A stretch of DNA of 64,000 nucleotides from Chlamydomonas reinhardtii (GCF_000002595.2 NC_057009.1:3144382-3208381), one strand, 5' to 3'. Numbered from the stretch's first letter, positions 24,051 through 37,483 are shown. Notes: generated from the letters alone by a model not told the origin. Numbers and translations: made by a program.

Positions 24051-27000
24051 GGTGTAGTGGTCCGCAGGGAGCGCCGGGACGAATGCGACGGCATGCATCG
24101 CTGTGTTGCTGGTGAAAGGCGTCAATGCGGGTCCCCCGAATGGAAGGCCCTGTGCACAGGTTCAGCGTTAAAGGAATGGGCGTTACGGCGCTGGTCGGGC
24201 GTCGACGCCGCGCGACGTTGGCAGAACGTTTTGCGACGGTTTAACACGCGCACACCTGCTGCGGCGCGTATTCTCCATTCCAGTAGGCCAGGGGCCCTGT
24301 GTCGCCGCTAGTGGGGCTATCGGCGTATGAGACGTCCACTTGCATCTCGACCAACGTCGCCCTGTGAATGCATGGGTCCGCGGTCTCAACATGTAGAGCA
24401 ATACACCATGAACCAAAGGCAGTGTGCATCCGGGCCGCCGCCACGAGTAAACAGCTCGGCATTTCGTTAGCAGGCAAGTTCTTGCAAAGCTCGTGCTTCT
24501 AAGTGGCTAATGCCTACCAGTGTGATGTCGGTAGATGGATGAATATTGTGACGGCTCTTAAAGCCGACAGAAGAGAGTCGCAGCCGAAAGCGCTCGAGCC
24601 CAGTGGCCTTTTTCTTCCTGCTACTCGTCTGCGCTTCTGAACCCACGCAAACTGAAATAAGGCAGTCACACGCAATGTAACTTGCCACTATCCTATCAGT
24701 CACCGATATCGAGCGCAAGTGCGAGGCCTTGCGAGTGCTGTTGCTCTCTGTCCTACGAGCCACGCGCGTAATGAAGTATTTGCGTCGGCAGTGGAGTCCC
24801 TAGCATTATTAATGCATGCTGCGGGGCCTTCGAAACCGGATCATTCCTCAACAATCCCTACGCAAAATGGGCGCTGGCCATTGCCAATGACTCAGTCGCG
24901 CTTAGCTCCACGCGGCGACGCGTGAGCACAATAGTAAATCACAGCTGCATGCATGCATGAGGCAAAGGGAACACGCGTGGGGCCCGGCTGGCCAAAACAT
25001 CCGAACACATGCGTACATGAGAACATGTGCAGCGCCACCTCGCTCCGTACACGTAGCAGGTCGGTAACACGGAGCTCCCATGTCGCAATCATGTACATGT
25101 CACAGAAGGCGGGGCGGCTCGCCGACGTTCGTCCGCCGCCGTGCGCCGTGCGGGTGTGTGGCGAGGTGTGTGGTGTCTGGCAGCTGCGCTGGCTGCGACA
25201 GTAGCGGCGGCGGTGTCGGCTCGTCGCGCTCATGATGCCTGTGGCTGTGAGCGTGCCTGCGCCAGTCCTGGCACTCGCTCATATCTCCCTTGCAATCAAT
25301 ATGAGGGCATAATCTCTTCACCAAACCGGGCCGAATAACCAGGTCCAGGGGAGCGACGCGTAAATGCGTGCTGGGTGACAGGCTGGGGTTCACGCGTCCA
25401 CAATGCCGCCGCCTGGTGGTGCGCCGTTCACGTGCGCACGCATCCGGTAAGCAGGGCTGTGCAGTTTGCACTCACAGTACACATGCACTCTCCATTTGCA
25501 TTACACATGCTCTCTCCATTAAGTGCAGGGCCTTCTACTCCCGCGGGCGCGCGGGTGTTCAGCTGTTGTGTGCAGCTGTTTTGTGCAGCACGGCATCGCC
25601 ACACGAGTGCACGGCACTCCCTTACACCTGCGCTGGGCCTACCGGTAGCTATAGCGTGTCAACGTGTTAAACACATCCTGTGTTCCTAAGCTCCGCTGTC
25701 CAGGCCACGCCACCTCGCGTCCCCCGCCCCACACAGTCATAGTGACCAGTTGGCACTCGGCAGCCTCATACACGTACCCCTATCCACTGCTGCCATCACC
25801 ACGCGTCCCTCTTCCGTGTATACCGTAGTGTCGAGTGGCGCTGCCCCGCCAGACGTTGGTTCTCGTCGCGTTCCTGCCATGGCCGGTCCATCCGAGGCTA
25901 GTTGACAAACACTCCCACAGTCCCGCACCAGCCACACGCACGCACATACACACACGCCTAGCGCCTCATGCTACTGTCAAGCTGCGTTGCCTCTGGCCCC
26001 TGACGCCAGCATGATCACCACCGCCCGGCGCTTGCCTGCCTGCAGGACACAGTGCAACCATGCCACCAGAAACCGTGCCGTACCGCACAGGATACATTGC
26101 GCACACTAAGCCGCTATAATGTGGCAAAGCAGCAATCGTGCCCTCCTGCAATGATGGCGGCGTTTGTTTACGCTGTTGCTACTTCACGGTGACCTACTTC
26201 CGAAGCAATACACAGGGGGCGTCCCGCCACACGCGCGACGCAAAAAAATTCCCAACACGACATCTGTGTGACAAAACGCCCCCACGCCCTTTTAATCACA
26301 AGTACCGCAAGCACGCCCTACTGGGTACTGAGCCTAGCCATGTGGGACCAGCCTGGAAACCGAACAATTTGCAAAAGCCCACATATCTCATGCCATGCGC
26401 GCGCCTTGCACTGACGCAGCCAAATCACGAGCGCGCGCACACGCCATTTACAGCACACACACGCACCTGACATATACGCATCAACATGGCGTGGGCCCAG
26501 TCCACTTTGCCCCTTAGAGAGGGAGAGCCACTTTGTCTTGTCAAACACCATGGCCAACACCAGCGCCGCCCGGCCCGAGCGCCCAGCATAGTGCTCTGCG
26601 CATGATCGGGCGATACTTGCCGCATGCAAGGGACATACCAGTAAGGCCGGCCTTGCACCTACCAAAATGCCATGTACGCTGGAAATCAAAATGTACCGAA
26701 TCTCATACAGCAAACAGCACCAGAAATGTGCCGCAAATGACGCGGCTTCCCCGAGTCTCCGCCTCTCACGCGCGTGCCCGCAGGGCAACGGCACGCGGTC
26801 TTGTCCTTAACTACGTTTGGTCATGGCGCGCGCACACCCCGCCTCACCATACAGTCAACATCCAGGGCGCCCACGACACACGCTGAACCCGCATCCAACG
26901 CGCGCGACCGGACACGGCAGCATGCCGACGACTGCCGTACTCGCCCAGCGTGTGTGTGTGGAACACGCCCCAAGCCCAGAGCAAGTCTCATCCGCCCCCA

Positions 27001-27065
27001 TTACCCCATATGCTGTCCTGTCCACACACGATCAAGAATTCCACAAACAAATGTGATCACGCGCC
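24051..27065. other. Spacer between the AP2 gene and the RWP-RK gene
   Basis: The left part is AP2 upstream DNA, the right part the RWP-RK 3' UTR with TGTAA on the minus strand at 26448. No frame carries exon-like composition and I see no RNA gene. ACACAC-rich stretches recur around 26440-26470. Confidence 0.5.
26448..26452 (-). terminator. TGTAA polyadenylation signal (RWP-RK gene)
   Basis: TGTAA on the minus strand 614 bp beyond the RWP-RK stop codon; the nearest one I found. Confidence 0.5.
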
Positions 27066-30000
27066 TCACTCCATGCCGGCGGCGCCCATGTCCACGCCGG
27101 CTGCGCCCATCACCCCCATCATGTCATCATCATCGCCCTCCTCGTCCCACTCCTCGCCGTCGCCGCTCACGCTGCCGCCCACGCCGCCGCTATTGCGCCG
27201 CCGCGCGGCGCCGCTGCTGCGCCCGGACTTGCCCTGCAGATGAAAGAAAGCCCGGGCCAGAAAAAGCCACGGCGAGTGAGCGACAGCGACGCAGTAAGTC
27301 GGCAGGGGCCGGCCAAACCGCATGCAACACGCAACATGGAGTTGTTCCCACGAAATGCGCCGGCCGCTGTCACGGCATGTCTACACGCCCACGGATCCAG
27401 GCACTCACCCGGACCTGGCGCTGGTTGGTGCGCATCTTGTACTGGCCGTGCAGCAGCTTGCGGATGTCCTCGTACACGGCGCACTCGGGGTCCTCCAGAA
27501 TGTCGTCGATGTTCTGTTTGACACGCCGCATGGCCTCCTGTGTGTGCAGCCGCAGGGCAGCGAAGCGAGAGGCGCCGCTTCCGGATGTCAAAAGCATGAG
27601 GCGGGTGGCGCATTGACAGCGAGCCCGCCCGTTGCATGCCATTCGCCCGACCCCGCGCCAGGCAGGCTCCCCATACCGCATGCCTTGTGCCGGTACACAC
27701 GCCCCACACAGTTGATACCTGGAAAGCCGCTGCCAACCCGCCCGACCCGAACCGCCCCAGCGCGATCACAAGTGGCCCCCTTCCCTCCCTCGCCCCCGCC
27801 CCTAGACGCACCTGCTTCTCCTGCGGGCTCATGTTGGTCATGCTCCGTAGCGTGGTGGCCATGCGGTGCAGGCACACCAGCTTGCGCGCCGGCCAGCGCG
27901 GCACGCCCAGCCGCCGGCACACCTTCTTGAAGCAGCTCAGCGCCATGCCCAGCAGCTTGGCGGCCTCGCGAGCCTGCAGGTGGTAGTACTGCGGGCGGGA
28001 GCGCACACAGGCAACGGGCAGAGGGGAGGCAAGGGAGGGCGGGAGGGCAGAGTTCGAAGCAGGGGCGAGCAGGGGCAAAGTATACGGCAGGGTCCGATTG
28101 CTATCACGCCACCGCTGTAAGCACGCGGCGCTCCTCCTCCTTCTCGTCCTGATCCTTCTCTCCTCCTCACCCGATACCCTGCGCAACATTCTCCTCCACT
28201 CTGCGCGCCCCGCCTCTCTCACCTGCTTGAGGTCATCGCGGCTGACCTTGCCGCTGGGCCAGCCCCGCCCGCCGCCCACCGCCGGCGAGCGGCCGCGCCC
28301 GCCGCTCATGCCGCCGCTGCCCCCGCCGCCCATCATGTAATCCCCCTCCTCATCGCCGTCGCCCATGGCCATGTCATCATCGCCGCCGCCGCCGCCGCGG
28401 CGCAGCGCCGCCGCCGCCGTGTAGGCGCCGTCAGGCAGCACGCGGCCGTCACGGCCGACGCCCACGAGCGCGCCCAGAGCGCCGCCGAGCAGCAGGTGCG
28501 CGGCGGCGGCGCCGCCAGCGCCGCCGGTGCTGATCCCGCTGGCGCCGCGGCCAGCAAGGGCGCGACGCGCCTTGGAGGAGCGGGCAACGGGCGGCCCGAG
28601 CCACGGATCGCCGCCGTCATCCTCGCCGTCCTCGCCACCTACGCCGCCGTCGTCGTCACTGTCGCCGCCGTCCAGGTCGCCGCGGCCCATGACGCCGGTG
28701 CCGGCGGCAGCACCGGCGGCGCCGCCAACGCTGCCCAGCCCCGCGGCGCGCAGCTCCGGGTCAGCGTCGGCGGCGGCGCCCGCCGCCTGCAGCAGCAGCG
28801 CGGTGCGGTCAAGTGCCAGAAGGCCCGCTGGGCCCAGGTCAGCGGAACCGCCGCCAGCCGTGCGGCGGCGCTTCGCGCCGACGGTTGCGGTGGCGGCGCC
28901 AGCTGCCGCGGCGGCGGCTGCAGCCGCGGCGTTGAAAATGTCCTCCTCGCACTCCAATGGCTCATCGGCGCCGGCACCGGCGCCCTCCTCCTGCAGGTGA
29001 GAAGAAGTAGGATGAAACAGCTTAATTGTGGAAAGACAGCAACCGTTTGCAAGCTTGGACGTTAGCAATCGCAATCGCCACGCCAGCACGACAGCAACAC
29101 GCCCCCATAGCGCTGACTCAGCACACGTGGCGCCGAAGGCCTTCGCCCACCCACCATGGGAACGGGTGCCGCCTCGCGCGCAGCAGCTGCCTCGCCGTGT
29201 GCCGCGGCGCCGCCCACACTCGCCTCTTGCGCTCCCTCCTCGTCTCCTCCAAGCCCCGCCACGTGCTCCGTCGCCGCCATCAATGCCTCCAAGCGACTGA
29301 GGCTTGCCGCCGCCGCTCCTGCGACGGCGCCGCTCTTGCCAGCCGGCCCCGCCACCTCAGCGCCGGCGGCGCTGCTGCGCGCATGCGCGTCGCCCTGCTG
29401 CCGCCCAGAACCCCGTGAAGGCCAACGACCTGGCGGTGCCGCGTCGGCGTCACGTTCCAGCGTCACATCGCCCACCGCCTCCTGCACCATCACTGCATCG
29501 GCGGCGGCCGTAGCAGAGGCGGCGGCTGCGCTGCCGCTGCCGCTGCCGCCGCTGCCACCGCGGCCGCGCGCGCCACGGCCCCCGCTGGCCTTCCGCTTCG
29601 GTGCAGGCTCGTCGTGCGCCGCCACCGCCTGCTGCTTCTGTTGCTGCAGGTGCTGCTGCTGTTGGGCCTCGTCATGAGACTCCTGCTTCTGCTGCTGCAG
29701 CTGCTGCTGCCGCAACAGGATTTGTTCCAGCTCCGCCGCGCCGTGCTGCTGCTGCTGTGCCGCCGCCGCCGCCGCCAGCACTGCTGGGTCAATCATGCCG
29801 GCACCCATCTGTGGAAGTGCGTGTGAAAGGCAACACGCTTGGTCAGCGCGCACGCTTCGCCCCACTCTTCCCACGCGCAAACCACGATGCGATGCGAGGC
29901 GAGACAGTCAGTGACCGCCTGACCGGTTCGACGCGGATCCGCCAAGAGCTCAAGCGGCACGCTCACGATGTAGGGACGCGCAACGCAACACACCTGCGCC

Positions 30001-32498
30001 AGGCCGGCCTGCGCCGCCGCCAGCGATCCAAAGTGCTGCATCGGCGGTAGCATGCCCACCACGCCCGGCGGCGCCCCCGGCCAGCTCCTGCCCGCCGCCG
30101 CCGCGGCCGCCGCCGCCGCCGCCATGGCCGCCGCCACGCCGTGCGAGCCCGAGGGCGAGCCGAGCATCACGGCGGCGTCCACGCCTCCCAGCCCCGGCAC
30201 CTGCATGGGCAGGAGCCCCGGCACCTGCAGCGGCAGCGGCGACAAGTGCATGAGGCCGCCGCCGGGGCCCACCCGCACGCCCTTGGCTGCCAGCGCGTTG
30301 TTCACGTCAAGCTCCAGAAGCCGCGCAGCCTGTGCATGCGCGCCAGGGCGAGCAAACCGGGAGTCATTCCATGTGCTTGTGTGCGAACACGTGTAGCATC
30401 AAGAGCACACGAGCCGTGTTGGGAGGAGGTCGTGTGAGAGCATAGGGCAAGGCCACCCTCCTCCGCACTCTGTGTTTCTCCCGAACTCTGCAACTCTCCC
30501 TAAGGCCAACAGGGCCCCAGCCCCGCTCACCAGCGGCGACGTGAGCGCGACGTGCATGCGCTGCCGGACCATGTTGGCGGGCGGCAGGCCCGGCCCACCC
30601 CACATGGCCCAGCAGGCGGTCTGCAGGGGCACAGGCACAGGCACAGGAGGAGGGGGCGCAGGTGGCGTGAGCACACAGGCGAGCAGCGCGTGGACCGGCG
30701 AAAAGATTTGGACGAGGAAGCAAGGAAATGAAGGGCTACCACCTTACACAGCCATAAAAAACACACCATTCCTCGTGTATCCTAACACACGCACACACAC
30801 ACACACACACACACGCCGCCCCTTGGCTCACCTTGATCTGCTCCAGGTACTCGGCGAACAGCACCGGCTGCACGCCCATGGAAACAAACTCCGACATGCC
30901 CTCGCCCAGCACCAGGTGCAGCCCGATGGCGAGCTGGCCAGGAGGGGCAGGGTGGGGGCGGAGCACAGGGAGGCGGCAGGGAAGGTAGAGGTGAGCTGAG
31001 AGATCGCGCGTGGCGTTCCAGGTGGTTTGAATGGGACATGTGGTGGGAACTTGAAACAAGGAAACAAACGGGGAGCAGGTGATCCCAAGGCAAGCCCCGC
31101 CCCGTCACGACCTCGCGCCGATTTCAGGGTCTGTGGTTTTAATCGCGGCACGTACGGATTACCCCTGCTCCGTCCCGAAATCCTCCCCGGACGCACCTCC
31201 TTCTTGGTGAGTTGGCACGTCTCCACCTCGCCGAAGCCGTGGCCGACGTCAGCATCAGCGGCATCCATCATGTTCTGTGACGTGCACGTGAGCGCATGGG
31301 CATACACATCTCAGAATAAAGGTCATGATATATGCAGAAAAAGTCCCGGCTAATGCCCTTAATCACCCTCGCGGCGCTAAACCCAGCTAACCGCCGTCTG
31401 ACTTTGTTGTCCGCAGTACAGCGCATGCGTTTCCTCAGATTCCTTCGGGTGTGCAGCCCGAGCGAACCTGCAACCCCCAAGAGTCGCTGCTCTTACCTTG
31501 CCACCCTCAATGGGCGAGCCCTTTGCCACCGTGGCACCTGCAGCCGCTGCTACTGCCGCTGCCGCCGCCACCTGTTGCTGCCGCATGAGTTCTATCGTCG
31601 CCAGCAGGCCCCCTGTTGGCTGCGGCGCAGCCGGCAGCGATTGTGACGATTGCCGGCCCATGTGGCTTTCTGCTGCCTTCGGGCCCTCGCGCGGGGGCCG
31701 TAGCCCAGATCCCGATGCATCTCCTGTTCGGGCCCCGTCCATGGCTGTGGATGCAAAGGCATGGGGTGCCGGCGTTGGACCGACAGCGCCGCTTCCTGCA
31801 GATAGCTGCTTTGGCGCTGTTTCCGGGTTGCCTGATGCTGCTACGGCTGCGGTTGCGGCTGCCGTTGCGGCTGCAGTTGCTGCTGCGCTTGCTGCGGCGG
31901 CAGCGGGTAGAGATGCTGCAGCTTCCGGGGAAATTTGATCAGGAATCGGCCGCTGTGGTTGAGAAGGCAGCGTTGGAAGCGGCTCTGTTTGGGAAGCCAC
32001 GTTGGCTGCGGGTGGGCAGACCGGGCTGCTAGCCGGTCCCGGCTTGCCAGGAGCATTTGCGGCCTGCCCGGGTTCGCTGGACTGCGGGGGCGAGGGCGAT
32101 GACGAGCAGTGGTAACCCATCTCGTCTGGCTCGCTGGAGGTCGTGCTGGACAGATGTGATCCTGGCACGGCGCCTGTGGGGGCCCCGCCTGGGGACGTGC
32201 CCGCCCCGGTTGGGAGCGCTGAGGGGGCCACGCTGCGTGTCTGCACTGGAGAAGCGACGCCGAGCACCCCTGGCTCAGCAACTCCAAGCTGCTTTATATC
32301 AGGGCGCTCGCATGCCATCTCTGGTATTGTATTGCATGGCAGGCCGGGTTGTGCGAGCGCTTCCAGTTCAGGAGCTGCCGGGACGAGGGCAATGGAGGGA
32401 ACAGTTGATGTCTTCGCGCGTTTTCTAAGCTGAACACATGTATCCGAGAAGCTAAAACGTACAGGGTTGTAGTACTCACCTGAGACACTTGTCGCCAT
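27066..32498 (-). CDS. RWP-RK domain transcription factor
   Basis: Ten exons (31497-32498, 31197-31274, 30832-30933, 30531-30620, 29994-30329, 29155-29808, 28223-28990, 27812-27988, 27409-27537, 27066-27233), all joining at phase 0, give 1,167 residues. The RWP-RK DNA-binding domain (about 1003-1050) runs from KVSRDDLKQ across an intron into YYHLQAREAAKLLGMALS and GVPRWPARKL; the signature reads RWPARK, with Ala in the variable fourth place. In green algae this family includes NIT2 (nitrate) and MID (mating type); this protein is neither as far as I can recall those sequences. Exons 2-5 encode a conserved-looking non-repetitive stretch (about 335-440), perhaps a regulatory domain. Exon 6 has a Gln-rich coil (about 555-610). 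Basic and acidic patches precede the RWP-RK domain, and the C terminus is acidic. What it regulates is unknown. Confidence 0.88.
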
Positions 32499-34878
32499 CC
32501 TCGCTTCCGGCTTTTCGCGCCAGGAGGTCTTCTAGGGACCCGGGCTGCACGTTCCTGACCCGACGATCGATCGGTCTCGCAATCAAACGCTGTGGCTTAA
32601 TACAGCTGTTAGTTGCACAGCATGCTCATCAGGGCCCCGGCTTTGCCAGGCCGTCGCCTCTCTCCTCGCCAAGGGCCTGCCTCAATCCAGTCCCGCTTCG
32701 CCAGAGGTGGCGCTTCAGGTCTGAAGCGGGCTAAAAGTAATGCTCACAACATGTAATCTCCGACCGGCGTAGGAGAGATGCGCGCCTGGGGCGCGGCGAG
32801 CAGGTCGGCTGGTGGTAAGGCTCTTCGCGAACTGCCGCTTCTTTAGGCCAAACTTTCGTCGGAAGCTATTAGAATACTAGCTATCTATGCATAACAGCAA
32901 ACAGGCGCCGGTAGAAAGGCTTGCTCAGCAATTTCGGTTCTTGAATGGCCCCAATCGTTGCCAGCGTGCTCCAGCCCCTCGTGCACCAGCGCGCCCACCC
33001 TCCTGGGGTTTGCCCCTCGCTCGCGCAACTGTTGCCCATTCACGCTAGCCCCCCCCCCTCCCGACTGTCAGGCCAATCCGTGTCAACTAAGTTCTGGTAT
33101 CTCTTCCCAAGGGCAGCGATGCAGTACTGCGCGCCTGCCCTCGCAATCAAGCGGTCGGCGCGTCCTTTTACGTTCACGACGACGGAGTTGAAGAGGCGCA
33201 TGCGACCCTTCAATAACCCCACAACGTGCAAGTTCGTTACTCACCATGTCTAGTCATATGGGGCATTGTGTATGGCCCAGATCACGATTTTGGGTGACTC
33301 GCTCCGTGACGTGTGCCCGGCCTGGGACCTGACGCTGTCGTGGCGTGCCTCACACGAGTGCCCTTTGCACGCCGCCCTACTTGCGCCCCTTCCCCGCGCT
33401 GTCCCGCCCCAACCCCGCAGCACAACATGTCCTTCAAGGCCGCAAGCACACACTGGACTGCCCGTCCACGTCACTTAGTCTTACAGGTAGAGCCCCACGC
33501 GTTGGTAGTGCTACCCCCCCCCCCCCACACACACACACACTCTCGCCCGGCCATTGCTTTGCTGCACCGCCTGCACGCTGCTCGCGTTACGTTGGTTGTC
33601 GTCGTCAGCGCTCATCCGTGGACGCCGGTCGCCTGATTACACTCTGCGTTGTGCGCGGTGTGGCGTTGCACAATGGCAGCGTGGTGCTGTCGCCTGGCCG
33701 GGCCCCCGGAGCGTGAGGACTGCGCGTCAGCGAATGAGCAAACTGGGGCCGAACTTACCCTGCGACTCTTGCCCTGACCCGCTTGTGGGCTTTGTGGGCG
33801 GGGATTCTAGCCGTCACACTCGGGACTATGCTTCTCACCACCCTCTGCTCTTGCTTGTACTATGAACTGAGTAGTGCTACCCCCTGCTCACCGCCTCTCC
33901 TATTCGTTCCAAGGATCATTACTACGACCAGCATCACCACCGCCACCCCAGCCACGTGTCCCCCCAGTGGCATAGGAGCGCAGGCCAGGTGTTAGGCACC
34001 CCAAAGGTTCAACATAATTGTTACTGCTTCATTGTCAGTTGCCACTGCAGCCCCACGAGACCCTCGACAGCACTGTGACCGAGGCATGTTTCCCCCGGCC
34101 CGCATCGCGCCTGTTCACCCACATTACGGTACTACGTTGTCAAGTGCAATACCGCACCCACCTGCCCAACATGAGCGGCCAATATCACACATCTGCAGCA
34201 TAACATAGCGATCGCATCTGGCAATCAAGACCCCGGAACAAAGGTGTGGGCCTCCAAGAACAAGGCCACTACCCACTCGGCTGTCAGTCAGCCCCATGCA
34301 CCGCCGCCTTCGATACACGTCCACGCTCAACAGTACATGCGCCCCCAGCATTGCTGTCCTCTAGTAATCTCTAGCAAAACAAGCTCCGCATAGTGTACAT
34401 GCGATGTGGCTCGACATTTCGACAATAAGAGCGCCACGGCCCGCACCAGTCACACACACATATCCTGTGCCCTCTATCACACATTGCAGCGTGGCCGCAC
34501 CCAACCCTCGCGCAGTGAGCTCAAGCCAAAAAAAGCACAGCTGGGCACAGCCTGACGATTGCTGTGTTACAAGAGAGGACCACCCGAGCCTTATGCATGT
34601 GCTTTGCCTTCATCGAACCAGATGTGTGAGGTGCCGGTACATGCACAGCATACCCTGCGCACCACTGATGGCCAAGAAGGTACCAAGATCCAGCATCAAG
34701 CAGCAGCTGGACTGGCGACATGCAGGCGCCGACCTCGGGAACGCCGCCTCACGCCCGGATGGCGCAGCGATGACTTGTACATGTCGCCCTCACTCCAGCC
34801 CACAGCATCCTACGCTTTTGTCCTTTCGATTTCCTGTTGCAGCCGCCCATGCTGCCGCCCATGCTGCAGCAGCTGCAG
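32499..34878. other. Spacer between the RWP-RK gene and the next minus-strand gene
   Basis: The right end carries the 3' UTR of the neighbouring coiled-coil gene, with TGTAA (minus) at 34567. A short minus-strand frame at 33040-33231 has ordinary amino-acid composition but no start context, splice support or recognisable family. Homopolymer C and (AC)n lie near 33520-33541. Nothing else can be called. Confidence 0.5.
34567..34571 (-). terminator. TGTAA polyadenylation signal (gene at 34879-37483)
   Basis: TGTAA on the minus strand, 308 bp past the stop codon. Confidence 0.6.
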
Positions 34879-37483
34879 CTACTGCTGCTGCCTGTCCAGC
34901 TCTTCCAGAGCGCCCAGCACCGACAGTACATCGGGGAACCAGGGGTGCGACAGCACGCTGCAGCGATGCATCTGGACCACATCGAACACGCCGTTGCTCA
35001 GGAAGTCCTGCGTGCGACCACATGCGGCCGGGGCAAATGAGCAAATGCAGGCTGGCTTACGTGTGCCCTCAAGGAAAAGGAAAATGCAGCGGCAGCGATC
35101 GTGCAAGCTATCATGAGTAGTCGTTCCGGCAAAGCCCCTGCTAGCCCCACAGCGCCCCTCAGCGCAGAGGAGGTGGGAGCAGGAGGGCGGGGGGGCGTGT
35201 GTGTGGGGGGGGGAGGGGGCGGAGGAGGGGGCGTGTCTTTTTAGGGGGGTTGTGGGGCCGGGTGTTGGGCGTGTGTGTGTAAGGGCAGGGGCGGTGGTAG
35301 TGGTGCAGGCTACTCGGCAGCGGCGGCTGCACTGCAACGCTTGTTACTCCCAGCGCACCTTGACAATCTCCAGCGCCTGCCCCTCCGCCGTGACGTTGCG
35401 GTGCAGCGAGTCCGCCACCTGGTTCAGCTCCAACACCAAATCCGGTCGAGCCGAGCCCGGCAGGCCCTGACGCAGCACGCAGCCTGCCGCCCCGCCGCCA
35501 GCGTTCGTGGCGGTCCCTGACGTGCCGGCGGCTGCCCCGCTGCAGCCGGAAGCCGCTGCCGCGCCGCCCAGTGCTGCCGACATCTGCTGCGCGAGGCTCT
35601 TGCGCTCCTGCAGCGCGGGCCCCACACGCTCGCGGTACAGGCGCAGCGCCCCCAGGCACTCGGCCCTCTGCTGCTCTGACAGCCTCAGGCCGGATGCCAC
35701 GGCGACCTTGGGACACGCAATTACACACGCCCGCAAACACATTCATGCATGGGTTAGATGCGGTTTGCAAATCAAGCGGAGCGTGCGCTGGCGCGGTCGC
35801 TGGAGGCACGCTTGATTTCATCCGCCACTTGCCGCTGCCGGCGCGCGGACTGCACTGTGCTGCTCACGCATACACTCACGCACGCGCTCACACACCAGCT
35901 GACAAACGCAAGCACACGCACACGCACACGCGCCCACGCTCACGCACCCAGTGGTCGCGTGGCGGGTCCTCGGGCTGCCCAGTCTCGAGGTTGAGCCGCG
36001 ATACGTCCAGCAGCAGCCCGGGGTAGTCCATGCGCATGGCGCGACACACCGGCTGTGAAGGTGGTTGGGTAGGTGGGTGGTTCGGGGCGTTGGGATTAGC
36101 AAGAGTGAAGGTTGACAGCGGCAAACATAGCACATGGAACCCATCTCGCATTTAGCACGACTTCATCGGCGCGAAGCAGGGCAGGACAGGTGACCGGTAG
36201 GCAAGCCCCAGACGCCCACAGCGCGCCAAAGCTCACAATGGTCGAGTCGCGAAGCGCTGCCAGCTTCATTGCTGGGCGGGGGTCGTGTGGCCGGGCGTCG
36301 TGCGCTGTCAGCAGCAGCGCCGCCTCTCGCACGGTCTTGTTCCACAGCACTGTGAACCTCTGCAGCACGCCGTCAGCATCCTCGGGTGCTTTTGCTTGCA
36401 GGCCCGGGGGCGGGAACAGCGTAGGTACCTGCGTCGGCATACAGGCATCAAGGTGCATGGAGCGTAGTCTCATCGGGGACCCAGATGGACATGCGCTGCT
36501 TGCACCCAGAACCCACCACCGTACGCCCCCGGGGCTCTGGTACAATTCCATGGTGGTATAAGATGCACGGAACGCACACGGACAATCTGCAGCAGCAGCC
36601 ATTCCTTCGAGCACCTAATTGACCCGAACCTGCCATGCCGAGTGCTCTCTCTCACCAGGAAGAGTTGGGCACCATGGCCTTTGACGCTCAGGTCGTATTT
36701 AGCCGACGTCCCACTGTCTGACGGCGCCGGCTCTAGTAGCGGGCGGCCATCCACTGAAGCGGAGGGCGTCGCGACGTCAACAGGCGACAGGGCCAGGTCC
36801 ATACTTGATGACGCATCGCTGTCAGAGGGCGCGAGCTCCTTAATCATCAACCGCGGTGGTGGCCGGGCAGTTGCCACGTCGTGTTGTTGTTGTTGTTGAC
36901 CCTGCAGAATCCGGATTTGCTGCTCGCGCACGGGCAGCACCGTCTCCAGCAGCTGTATGCCGAGTGTGTGTGTGTGTGTGTGTGTGGGAGGGGGGGGGGG
37001 GAGGGGGAGTGTGTGAAAAAGCGGGTGCGAAAACGCCAGCCAGCGTGGCTTCTCTTCTTGGCAAGCGTTCGCAGAGTCTGCATCACCAATCGCAGAATAG
37101 GCCGACAACTTCTTCCTGCCTTTGTTGCGGTGCGCGCGGTGCAACGTTGCGCGCTGAGGCTATGGATGACGCAGGTTTTTGCGTGAATTAGGCAGCGGTC
37201 CAGTTCGGGGCGCCGATTGCACGCGCGATGTTCTTTTCAATTCCACCCACGGTTGCCCACGGCAGCCCCTGATTCCGACCTTGAGTTTTTGTCGCAATCG
37301 AATGGATTCTTCCTCCGCGTGTTTGAGCTCCTCCGTCTTGCGCTGCAACTGCTCCTGCAACTCGGTCAGCTCCACTTGCACACGGCGCACTCGCCGCTTG
37401 CTTCCGTCTGCGTTCTTGCCATGAGCCGACTCTGAGCCGGCTCCAAGAGCGAAGCCTGTTTGTGTAAAATCTATTGACTCCAT
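34879..37483 (-). CDS. Unrecognised protein with an N-terminal coiled coil
   Basis: Proposed exons 37280-37483, 36656-36952, 36237-36428, 35948-36052, 35359-35706 and 34879-35007 join in phase to 424 residues. Residues about 35-85 form a strong heptad coil (VELTELQEQLQRKTEELKHA onward) that continues smoothly across the first splice junction into LLETVLPVREQQIRIL, which supports the model. There is no basic region of bZIP type before it. A Ser/Asp-rich linker follows. The C-terminal half is helical and non-repetitive, ending FDVVQMHRC and LGALEELDRQQQ. I do not recognise the family. Two splice sites are weak: the exon 1 donor GTCGGA and the exon 5 acceptor AAG. The end of exon 3 (36237) was chosen because GTGAGC is the best donor there. 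The start could be further upstream, since the frame stays open. Confidence 0.6.
36961..37013 (+). repeat. (GT)n plus G-run microsatellite
   Basis: A (GT)n tract at 36964-36985 is followed by G-rich DNA, directly against the acceptor of exon 2 of the minus-strand gene, where it forms the pyrimidine tract. Confidence 0.85.

Noticed and set aside
27812-27988. Assignment of the RWP-RK gene to NIT2
   Set aside because: The domain sequence as I remember it differs, and the protein layout is not the same; only family membership is supported.
32420-32479. Possible intron after MATSVS in RWP-RK exon 1 (GTGAGT donor, CTTAG acceptor)
   Set aside because: The phases do not match if it is removed, while the frame is open straight through, so I kept one exon.
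33040-33231. Short minus-strand protein-like frame
   Set aside because: Composition is ordinary, but it has no ATG in context, no recognisable family and no partner exons.
37280-37483. bZIP transcription factor for the gene at 34879-37483
   Set aside because: The coil is real, but the stretch before it lacks the Asn-x7-Arg basic region needed for DNA binding.
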